Shown: positions 1 through 5,375 of the stretch, piece by piece
Numbering within the stretch: the stretch's first letter is position 1
How the letters are laid out: every line of letters begins with the position of its first letter
From: an uncultured Erysipelotrichaceae bacterium
GTDB lineage: Bacteria; Bacillota_I; Bacilli_A; Erysipelotrichales; Erysipelotrichaceae
Reading direction: 5' to 3'
DNA length: 5,802 nt
Assembly: GCA_902795905.1 (NCBI GenBank)
Contig: CADBMY010000160.1
Coordinates: forward strand, 1-5,802
Position numbers and translations under genes: made by a program
The notes under the pieces: model-generated
Seen by the model: only the letters and a program-made list of their open reading frames with translations
What the model was told of the DNA's origin: nothing
Databases searched by the model: none

Positions 1-158
1 ACATCAATAAAACCGGGGATGATAAAAGCATCCCCGTAGTCAAGCATACTTTTTTTCTCACCGTAAGGAAGAATACGGGAGATCCGGCTGCCGTTAAGCT
101 CAAGCTGCAGAGGCTGAAAGCTGTTGCGATACCAGACATTTCTGCTTTGTATGATCAT
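1..158 (-). CDS. nagA: N-acetylglucosamine-6-phosphate deacetylase, N-terminal fragment
   Basis: Partial gene: only the first 52 codons are present and the rest lies beyond the left edge. I translated it by hand from the minus strand. It begins MIIQSRNVWYRN, has a short N-terminal beta-rich stretch with PYGEKK near residues 31-36, and reaches IIPGFID at residues 46-52. PGFID followed by H is the first metal-binding region of amidohydrolase-fold enzymes; the histidine falls just outside the window. The lead-in, with a DYGD before IIPGF, resembles NagA of Bacillota. NagA removes the acetyl group from GlcNAc-6-phosphate in the cytoplasm, giving glucosamine-6-phosphate for glycolysis or cell-wall synthesis. 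The ATG shares its A with the TAA stop of the upstream gene (TAATG). The nearest purine-rich site, AGGA at 172-175, is about 13 bases upstream, so translational coupling is likely. Another amidohydrolase such as a dihydroorotase-like enzyme cannot be excluded from 52 residues. Confidence 0.78.
   Translation of the reverse strand, partial: MIIQSRNVWYRNSFQPLQLELNGSRISRILPYGEKKSMLDYGDAFIIPGFID
14..36 (-). other. Perfect 8-bp inverted repeat inside nagA, terminator-like
   Basis: CGGGGATG (14-21) and CATCCCCG (29-36) are exact reverse complements around a 7-base loop. On the minus-strand transcript the hairpin is followed by GUUUUAUUG, so it resembles a weak intrinsic terminator or attenuator. 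It lies within codons 41-49 of nagA and overlaps the bases encoding IIPGF, so coding constraint alone may explain it. No regulatory role is shown. Confidence 0.35.
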
Positions 159-787
159 TACTGTTTTTTCATCCTTTTCTCTCTGGCTTCCTTAAATGAA
201 ATCATATAAGGAATACCATCGTACATACGGATCAGACGTTCCTGCATCTCGTTGACATTTTCCTTTGTGCAGGGAACAATTTTGACAAAGGCGTGTTTGC
301 CTTCCTGCAGATCTTCATAAGCACGGCTGATCGACTTATTGGTCAGGACGTTATAGATCTCCTTGGAGATGTTGTGCGAACTGCCGACATATGCTTTCTC
401 ATAGCCCTGGGCATGGTTGTCCACATTCTCCTTGTCAAAGACTGTGATGACATAACAGCCGGTTCCGCTGTCACTTTCGGTATAGTCATCCGTAAACTTG
501 CGTGCATTGATCCAGCTGCCGTCATCCTTGCGGACATTTGCGTCCTTTGACTTTTCACTGATCACGTAGGCAGCGATCAGGATGATCAGCTCGATCACGG
601 AGGCTGTCGGCAGGAAGAAGGCTTCAGCGCAGATCGCTGTCAGCAGCAGGATCGTCAGAATCAGAGCGGATGTTCTGTGGTGTCTTCCGACTTTCATGTA
701 TACGATGATACCGATGACAGCCAGGATAACGCTGACTGCGAAGCCGGCGGGAATTCCGGCAGTGATCTCCTGATTTAATATATTCAT
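158..787 (-). CDS. Membrane protein with degenerate GIY-YIG-like cytoplasmic domain
   Basis: A 209-residue protein that I cannot assign to a named family with certainty. Three hydrophobic segments at about 14-31, 40-59 and 62-76 form an N-terminal membrane anchor. The basic loop MKVGRHHR (31-38) and the basic residues after segment 3 put the C-terminal domain in the cytoplasm. That domain resembles a GIY-YIG fold: CYVITVFD (111-118) for the GIY strand, AYVGSSHNI (132-140) for YIG, a helix ISKEIYNVL, then AYEDLQEG...FVKIV and a late helix NEMQERLIRMYD (179-190) placing E183 where the family glutamate sits. The arginine expected a few residues after YIG is replaced (K142-E143), and no clear metal-site asparagine follows the last helix, so nuclease activity is doubtful. 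The tail is very basic. AAGGA (795-799) lies 7 bases before the ATG and overlaps the upstream stop. It sits 10 bases after the DUF1846 gene and overlaps nagA by one base, so it belongs to that operon. Confidence 0.72.
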   Translation of the reverse strand: MNILNQEITAGIPAGFAVSVILAVIGIIVYMKVGRHHRTSALILTILLLTAICAEAFFLPTASVIELIILIAAYVISEKSKDANVRKDDGSWINARKFTDDYTESDSGTGCYVITVFDKENVDNHAQGYEKAYVGSSHNISKEIYNVLTNKSISRAYEDLQEGKHAFVKIVPCTKENVNEMQERLIRMYDGIPYMISFKEAREKRMKKQ

Positions 788-797
788 AGGTTATTCC

Positions 798-2285
798 TTA
801 TCTTTTATGATAGAGCTTCTTGTGCTGGTAGACAGGGTCAAAGGTAACATTGACACCGAGCTTGCGGAAGACTTCGGCATCCTCAAGAGGCAGGATGACT
901 GTAGAGTGAGCTTCCGAACCGGCAAGGTTGGCCAGCTGTTTCATGGCAGCTGCCGCATCCTTGTTTACCTGTGCGGTAATGGCAAGGGCGATCAGCAGTT
1001 CGTCACTGTGCAGACGCGGGTTATGGTTGCCGAGGTTATTGATCTTCAGGTCCTGGATCGGTGTAACGTATCCGGGATCGATCAGCAGTGTTTCTTTCGG
1101 AATACCGCCGAGTGCTTTCAGAGAATTGATGATAACTGCAGCAGAAGGTCCGAACAGAGACGATGTCTTACCGGTGACGATGGTTCCGTCAGGCAGCTGC
1201 AGCGCTAATGCGGGAGCACCTGTCAGTTCAGCCTTTTCACGGGCTACGCGGGTGACCGTACGGTCCTCCGGTGTCTTGCCGATCTCATTCATCAGCAGTT
1301 CGATCTTCTGCAGACTGGCAGCCGGAATGCGTTCAGCTTTTACATCAACAAGAGCCTGATAATATCTGCGCAGGATCTCTTCGGCAGAGGCATCACGGGC
1401 AGCCTGATCATCAGTGATGCAGAAGCCCACCATATTTACACCCATATCGGTAGGGGACTTATAGATGGAACGGTTCTGGATCCTTGTGATGATACGGTTA
1501 AGTACCGGGAAGATCTCCACATCACGGTTATAATTTACGGCTGTCTGTCCGTAGGCTTCCAGATGATAGGGGTCGATCATGTTTATATCATTCAGATCAG
1601 CAGTAGCTGCTTCATAGGCAAGATTTACCGGATGATGCAGGGGAAGGTTCCAGACCGGGAAGGTCTCAAACTTGGCATATCCGCTGCAGATCCCGTTCAG
1701 AGAGTCATGGTAGAGCTGACTGATGCAGGTTGCCATCTTGCCTGAGCCGGGTCCGGGAGCTGTCACAACGACCAGACGCCGTGATGTCTTGATGTACTCA
1801 TTGCGTCCAAGACCGTTGGCAGAAACAATATTTTCCAGATCAGTCGGATAACCGTTGATCGGATAGTGTTTATAATGCGGAATACCGGCAAGATCAAGCT
1901 GATGCATGAAGCTGTCGGCAGATATCTGGTTTGCATATTGAGTGATAACGACACTGCCTACATAGAGATCCAGTTCCTTAAAAGCATCGATCAGACGAAA
2001 GACCTCCTGGTCATAACTGATGCCGAGATCACCGCGCTTTTTTGACTGTTCTATATTATTAGCGTTAATACAGATCACCAGTTCAACATCTTCTTTCAGA
2101 TCACTGAGCAGCCGGATCTTATTGTTGGGCTCATAACCTGGAAGGACACGGGCAGCGTGAAAGTCTTCAAACATCTTGCCGCCGAATTCCAGATAGAGCT
2201 TGCCTTCAAACATACCGATCCGTTCAAGGATCTTATTTCTCTGCAGTTCGAGATATTTATCGGAATCAAATGCTTTCTTTAACAT
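798..2285 (-). CDS. DUF1846 / UPF0371 family protein
   Basis: A full-length cytoplasmic protein of 495 residues, the usual size for the DUF1846 (UPF0371) family, whose biochemical role is, as far as I know, not settled. Recognisable family stretches are the N-terminal [34 protein letters not shown], and [21 protein letters not shown] glycine-rich, P-loop-like segment APGPGSGKM lies at about residues 176-184, suggesting nucleotide or phosphate binding. Further stretches are [12 protein letters not shown] and a C-terminal [16 protein letters not shown]. No signal peptide or membrane segment is seen. The ATG at 2285 is chosen rather than the in-frame GTG at 2294, because AGGTGG (2291-2296) overlaps that GTG and sits 5 bases before the ATG. 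It is the first gene of a minus-strand operon with the membrane protein and nagA, transcribed from its own extended -10 promoter. The family call is secure; the function is unknown. Confidence 0.93.
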   Translation of the reverse strand: MLKKAFDSDKYLELQRNKILERIGMFEGKLYLEFGGKMFEDFHAARVLPGYEPNNKIRLLSDLKEDVELVICINANNIEQSKKRGDLGISYDQEVFRLIDAFKELDLYVGSVVITQYANQISADSFMHQLDLAGIPHYKHYPINGYPTDLENIVSANGLGRNEYIKTSRRLVVVTAPGPGSGKMATCISQLYHDSLNGICSGYAKFETFPVWNLPLHHPVNLAYEAATADLNDINMIDPYHLEAYGQTAVNYNRDVEIFPVLNRIITRIQNRSIYKSPTDMGVNMVGFCITDDQAARDASAEEILRRYYQALVDVKAERIPAASLQKIELLMNEIGKTPEDRTVTRVAREKAELTGAPALALQLPDGTIVTGKTSSLFGPSAAVIINSLKALGGIPKETLLIDPGYVTPIQDLKINNLGNHNPRLHSDELLIALAITAQVNKDAAAAMKQLANLAGSEAHSTVILPLEDAEVFRKLGVNVTFDPVYQHKKLYHKR

Positions 2286-2290
2286 ACAAA

Positions 2291-2296
2291 CCACCT
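2291..2296 (-). promoter_or_regulatory. Ribosome binding site that fixes the DUF1846 start
   Basis: AGGTGG on the minus strand, 5 bases upstream of the ATG at 2285. It overlaps the upstream in-frame GTG (2292-2294), which therefore cannot use it. This decides in favour of the shorter, 495-residue product. Confidence 0.8.
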
Positions 2297-2305
2297 CGAT
2301 TAAAA

Positions 2306-2314
2306 ATTATAGCA
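2306..2314 (-). promoter_or_regulatory. Extended -10 promoter for the DUF1846-nagA operon
   Basis: Minus strand reads TGCTATAAT: a perfect TATAAT (2306-2311) preceded by the TGn extension (2312-2314). The sequence 17 bases further upstream (TCCTAA, 2329-2334) is a poor -35 box, which fits an extended -10, sigma-A-type promoter. Transcription should start near 2298-2300, leaving a leader of only about 13-15 bases that begins almost at the AGGTGG ribosome binding site. Confidence 0.7.
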
Positions 2315-2355
2315 GAAACAGACCGTAATTAGGACAGTAGAAACAAACAATCAAT

Positions 2356-2410
2356 GAAAATATTTACAAACATATGAAAGAAAATGGCGAAAATATTCAA
2401 AAATATGAAA
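2356..2410. repeat. Imperfect AT-rich direct repeat in the divergent promoter region
   Basis: Copy 1 (2356-2379) and copy 2 (2389-2410) share GAAAATATT, then a 1-3 base variable spacer, then AAAnATATGAAA. The starts of the two copies are 33 bases apart, about three helical turns. The surrounding 2341-2450 is very AT-rich (about 20 G or C in 110 bases by hand count). The repeat lies between the two divergent promoters and could be a pair of operator half-sites, an UP-element or curved DNA. Low complexity makes chance similarity possible. Confidence 0.4.
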
Positions 2411-2420
2411 ATTATTATTG

Positions 2421-2426
2421 TATATT
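2421..2426 (+). promoter_or_regulatory. Candidate -10 box for the opp operon
   Basis: TATATT matches TATAAT at five of six positions. A partial -35 match, TTCAAA (2396-2401), is 19 bases upstream, which is longer than ideal. Alternatives downstream are TAAATT (2441-2446) and TATGTT (2452-2457), each weaker. The AT-rich context gives many partial matches, so the location is only a best guess; some promoter must lie between about 2340 and 2460 because oppB heads the operon. Confidence 0.25.
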
Positions 2427-2453
2427 TATGTGAAATATTGTAAATTGCATGTA

Positions 2454-2489
2454 TGTTAGCTTGCCGATATGCCAGTAGGCAGGCTGATA
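2454..2489 (+). promoter_or_regulatory. Leader stem-loop just before the oppB ribosome binding site
   Basis: 2454-2465 can pair with 2478-2489 in RNA as twelve consecutive base pairs, three of them G-U, around a 12-base loop. The core AGCUUGCC / GGCAGGCU (2458-2465 / 2478-2485) is eight pairs with one G-U. The stem ends one base before the AAAGGGGA ribosome binding site at 2491. It could affect ribosome access or mRNA stability, or be the target of a regulator. There is no U-run after it, so it is not an intrinsic terminator. Confidence 0.45.
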
Positions 2490-2490
2490 G

Positions 2491-2498
2491 AAAGGGGA
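2491..2498 (+). promoter_or_regulatory. oppB ribosome binding site
   Basis: AAAGGGGA, with the GGGG (2494-2497) 8 bases before the ATG at 2506. It supports that ATG as the start of oppB. Confidence 0.75.
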
Positions 2499-2505
2499 TA
2501 TAAAG

Positions 2506-3429
2506 ATGCTGAAGTACATTCTTAAGAGACTGGGTATCGGTTTGATTACACTGCTTATCCTGTCTACGATTACATTCTTTGGTGTCAGAGCTATGCCTGG
2601 TGATCCGTTTGAACAGGAAAACAAGGTCATGGCACCGGAGACATATGCAGCACTTCAGGAGAAGTTTCATCTAGATAAGCCGCTCTCTGAACAGTATGTT
2701 ATCTTCCTGAGAAATGCCGTTCACGGGGATTTTGGTGAGTCTATTTCCAAGAAGGGACAGCAGGTATCTGATATTATTGCACTGCGTTTCCCGGTAACAG
2801 CTAAGCTTGGCTCGATTGCCTTCTGCGTAGCAATGTTTATCGGTCTCGTTCTTGGTATTACATCAGCACTGACCAAACACCGCTGGGTGAACAGTTTGAT
2901 CACGGTTGTGGCAACTCTCGGAGTTTCCATTCCCGGCTTCCTGTTCGCATTGCTGATCATGATCGTCTTCGCAGTTAAACTCAAGCTGCTGCCGATCGTC
3001 GGTCTGCAGGGCCCGCAGTATTATATTCTTCCGGTCGCAGCGCTGTCTCTGAGCCCGATTGCTTCGGTCACACGTCTGACCAGAAGTTCTCTCAGAGATG
3101 TCATGCATGAAGATTACATCACACTGTCCAGAAGTAAAGGTAATAAGGAGATCCGTACGATCGTTGTACACGGACTGAAGAATGCTCTGCTGCCTGTTAT
3201 TACTTATGCAGGTCCGATGTTTGCCGGTATGATCACCGGTTCCCTGGTTATTGAGACACTGTTCTCGATTCCCGGTATCGGTGCTGAGTTTACAAACAGC
3301 ATTACCAATCGTGACTATACACTTGTTATGGCGCTGACGATCCTGTTCGGAACGCTCGTCATCATCATGAATCTTGTATCTGATGTCGTGGCTGCTATCG
3401 TTGATCCGCGCATCAAGTTAGGAAAGTAG
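2506..3429 (+). CDS. oppB: Oligopeptide ABC transporter permease OppB
   Basis: A full-length 307-residue inner-membrane permease of the peptide/nickel (Opp/Dpp) ABC importer family. It opens with MLKYILKRL and a first membrane segment at about 9-29, followed by RAMPGDPF (28-35), a hallmark of OppB/DppB. A long extracytoplasmic region carries FHLDKPLSEQY and HGDFGES. Five further membrane segments lie at about 100-122, 135-157, 172-190, 230-252 and 275-297. The cytoplasmic coupling loop lies at about 203-236: YITLSRSKGNKE followed by LKNALLP. It ends VDPRIK, also typical. It forms the channel with OppC and would move peptides inwards using ATP hydrolysis by OppD/OppF. It is the first gene of the operon, preceded by AAAGGGGA, and ends 9 bases before oppC. 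Peptide specificity cannot be read from sequence; dipeptide or nickel relatives share this architecture. Confidence 0.92.
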   Translation: MLKYILKRLGIGLITLLILSTITFFGVRAMPGDPFEQENKVMAPETYAALQEKFHLDKPLSEQYVIFLRNAVHGDFGESISKKGQQVSDIIALRFPVTAKLGSIAFCVAMFIGLVLGITSALTKHRWVNSLITVVATLGVSIPGFLFALLIMIVFAVKLKLLPIVGLQGPQYYILPVAALSLSPIASVTRLTRSSLRDVMHEDYITLSRSKGNKEIRTIVVHGLKNALLPVITYAGPMFAGMITGSLVIETLFSIPGIGAEFTNSITNRDYTLVMALTILFGTLVIIMNLVSDVVAAIVDPRIKLGK

Positions 3430-3438
3430 GCCCGTAAC

Positions 3439-4365
3439 ATGACTGAAAATAAAATGGTTATTACAGATGATCTCTTTCAGGCTCTTCCTGAAGAAGATAA
3501 GAATTCTGAGTTTATTGCAGTAGCGATCAAGACATTCGCAAGAGATGCCTGGGACAGATTCAGAAAGAACAAGCTGGCTGTCGTGGGTCTGATCTTCCTG
3601 ATCGTCATGATCCTGCTGGCTATCTTTGTACCGATGTTTGCACCGTATAAGTTCGATACGCAGGATATGGCAAACCGAAATGCGTTGCCTAGTATGCAGC
3701 ATCTCTTCGGTACCGACAAACTCGGACGTGACATCTTCGTACGTGTTATGTACGGAGCCCGTATCTCTCTGGCCATTGGTTTCTCTACAGCTGCCATTAA
3801 CCTTGTCATCGGTATTCTCTACGGTGGTATCGCAGGTTATGTAGGCGGCAGAGTGGATATGGTCATGATGCGAATCATCGATATTATTTACGCAGTTCCT
3901 TCACTGATCTATGTAGTATTGATCCTGCTCGTGTTCGGCGACAGTATCGGCAGTATGATGCTGGCGATTTGCCTTACGTCCTGGATCGGTATGGCTAGAC
4001 AGGTCAGAGCTCAGGTCATGTCGCTTAAAGAAATGGAGTTTTCCCTGGCAGCGAAGGTCATCGGTGCTAGTGACAGCCGAATTCTGCTGAAGCACCTGAT
4101 TATTAATGCGCTTGGTCCGATCATTGTTTCACTGACAATGATGGTTCCCGGTGCGATCTTCACGGAAGCATTCCTGAGTTTCGTTGGTATCGGTCTTAAC
4201 CCCGCAATCCCCAGCTGGGGTAAGCTGGCCAATGACTGCCGTGCTCTGATCTTTACCCAGCCGATCCAGATCGTTTGGCCCGTAGGTGCGATATGCCTGA
4301 CCATCCTCGCACTGAACTTTGTCGGTGATGGCATCGGCGAAGCTTTCCAGGCTAGAACGAGGTAG
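3439..4365 (+). CDS. oppC: Oligopeptide ABC transporter permease OppC
   Basis: A 308-residue second permease of the peptide importer. A cytoplasmic N-terminal tail of about 45 residues carries DAWDRFRKNKLAVVG (36-50), the OppC_N signature, and leads into membrane segment 1 (about 46-68). The family signature FGTDKLGRDIF is at 90-100, followed by YGARISL. Four to five further membrane segments follow, at about 112-135, 147-167, 171-188, 225-248 and 277-297. The coupling (EAA) loop AAKVIGASD...LLKHLIINALGP is at about 204-227, and LSFVGIGLNP..PSWG (246-260) is a strong OppC/DppC marker. It pairs with OppB in the membrane. It starts 9 bases after oppB; the only Shine-Dalgarno-like bases are TAGG at 3427-3430, overlapping the oppB stop, so coupling is likely. 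It ends 8 bases before oppD. Confidence 0.92.
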   Translation: MTENKMVITDDLFQALPEEDKNSEFIAVAIKTFARDAWDRFRKNKLAVVGLIFLIVMILLAIFVPMFAPYKFDTQDMANRNALPSMQHLFGTDKLGRDIFVRVMYGARISLAIGFSTAAINLVIGILYGGIAGYVGGRVDMVMMRIIDIIYAVPSLIYVVLILLVFGDSIGSMMLAICLTSWIGMARQVRAQVMSLKEMEFSLAAKVIGASDSRILLKHLIINALGPIIVSLTMMVPGAIFTEAFLSFVGIGLNPAIPSWGKLANDCRALIFTQPIQIVWPVGAICLTILALNFVGDGIGEAFQARTR

Positions 4366-4373
4366 GTACAGAT

Positions 4374-5375
4374 ATGGCATTATTAGAAGTAAAAAACCTG
4401 AGTACGGAATTTAAGACGGATTCCGGTATGGTTCAGGCTGTACGCAACGTTTCCTTCTCCGTTGACCAGGGTGAAGCCCTCGGTATCGTTGGTGAGTCCG
4501 GTTCCGGCAAGAGCCAGACGATGTATTCGATCATCGGTCTGCTTGCGGATAACGGTATTATCAGCAGCGGTGAAGTCACCTTTGACGGAAAGAATATCTC
4601 CAGATCTCAGTTCAAAACGAAAAGAGATTATGACAACTTCATGAGAGAGTTCCGCGGCAATTCGATGGCAATGATCTTTCAGGATCCGATGACATTCCTG
4701 AACCCGGTCCTGAAGATTGAAACACAGCTGATCGAACCGATGATGAACCACACGAAGATGACACGTTCGGAAGCCCGCGAGAGAGCTCTCGAACTGATGC
4801 GCAAAGTTGGTATTCCTTCTCCGGAAAAGAGCATTACACAGTATCCGTTTGAGTTCTCCGGCGGTATGAGACAGAGAATCGTCATTGCGATCGCTCTGGC
4901 AAATGATCCGAAGCTGATCATCGCCGACGAACCGACAACCGCGCTGGATGTAACAATTCAGGCCCAGGTACTGGAACTGATCGATGATCTGAAGACGACA
5001 AGTAATTCTGCCATCATCATGATCACGCATGACCTTGGTGTTGTTGCTAAACTGTGTGACCGTATTGCCATTATGTACGGCGGCAAGATCGTCGAGATCG
5101 GCACCGACAGGGAGATCTTCTACGAGCCCAAGCATCCGTATACGAAGGGTCTGCTCAACTGTATCTCCAATCCTGAAGATGATGACGAAGAAGAGCTGAA
5201 GCCGATTGCCGGTTCACCTCCGGATCTCCTGAATCCTCCGAAGGGATGTCCGTTCGTTGACAGATGTGAAAGCGCAATGAGAGTATGTAAGGACTTCCCG
5301 CCGGAAGTGACGACATTCAGCGATACGCATCAGTGTTCTTGTTGGTTACTTGATAGCAGGGCGGTGACAAAATGA
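4374..5375 (+). CDS. oppD: Oligopeptide ABC transporter ATP-binding protein OppD
   Basis: A complete 333-residue cytoplasmic ATPase of the peptide importer. Motifs in order: Walker A GESGSGKS (40-47), Q-loop IFQDP with Q103, ABC signature FSGGMRQR (161-168, the FSGGM variant typical of OppD), Walker B LIIADEPT (181-188), D-loop ALD (190-192) and switch histidine ITHD with H219. A very acidic linker (about 268-274) leads into the C-terminal oligopeptide-transporter (oligo_HPY) domain, with HPYT at 254-257 and KPIAGSPPDLLNPPKGCPF. Cysteines at 292, 298, 305 and 321 have spacing C-x5-C-x6-C-x15-C, as in OppD/DppD proteins that carry a 4Fe-4S cluster. It works with OppF as a heterodimer under OppB/OppC. 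AGG at 4364-4366 overlaps the oppC stop and is 7 bases before the ATG. The stop overlaps the oppF start as ATGA. Confidence 0.94.
   Translation: MALLEVKNLSTEFKTDSGMVQAVRNVSFSVDQGEALGIVGESGSGKSQTMYSIIGLLADNGIISSGEVTFDGKNISRSQFKTKRDYDNFMREFRGNSMAMIFQDPMTFLNPVLKIETQLIEPMMNHTKMTRSEARERALELMRKVGIPSPEKSITQYPFEFSGGMRQRIVIAIALANDPKLIIADEPTTALDVTIQAQVLELIDDLKTTSNSAIIMITHDLGVVAKLCDRIAIMYGGKIVEIGTDREIFYEPKHPYTKGLLNCISNPEDDDEEELKPIAGSPPDLLNPPKGCPFVDRCESAMRVCKDFPPEVTTFSDTHQCSCWLLDSRAVTK

Noticed and set aside
44..60. Run of seven T (A7 on the nagA strand) as a slippage or frameshift site
   Set aside because: The reading frame continues cleanly through GAG AAA AAA AGT into the conserved PGFID motif, so no frameshift is needed.
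807..1359. Plus-strand open frames of 133 and 143 codons opposite the DUF1846 gene
   Set aside because: They are antisense to a conserved full-length protein and show no domain or convincing ribosome binding site.
2292..2294. In-frame GTG as an earlier start for the DUF1846 protein
   Set aside because: It overlaps the AGGTGG ribosome binding site that serves the ATG at 2285, and family members begin near [13 protein letters not shown].
2399..2413. CodY-box-like sequence AAAAATATGAAAATT upstream of opp
   Set aside because: It matches AATTTTCWGAAAATT at only about 11 of 15 positions in very AT-rich DNA, and the other repeat copy matches worse. It is attractive because opp genes are CodY targets elsewhere, but it is too weak to call.
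2429..2449. TGTGA-type half-site suggesting a CRP-like operator
   Set aside because: TGTGAAATATTGTAAATTGCA has no matching TCACA half, so the palindrome is missing.
2329..2670. A minus-strand frame of 113 codons covering the intergenic region and the start of oppB
   Set aside because: It runs antisense through the oppB start and the AT-rich promoter region, and its Cys/Ile/Phe-rich composition reflects AT-rich DNA rather than a protein.
4383..5135. A 250-codon open frame on the minus strand opposite oppD
   Set aside because: It lies wholly inside a clear OppD gene with every ATPase motif, and its translation looks like a low-quality shadow with no recognisable domain.
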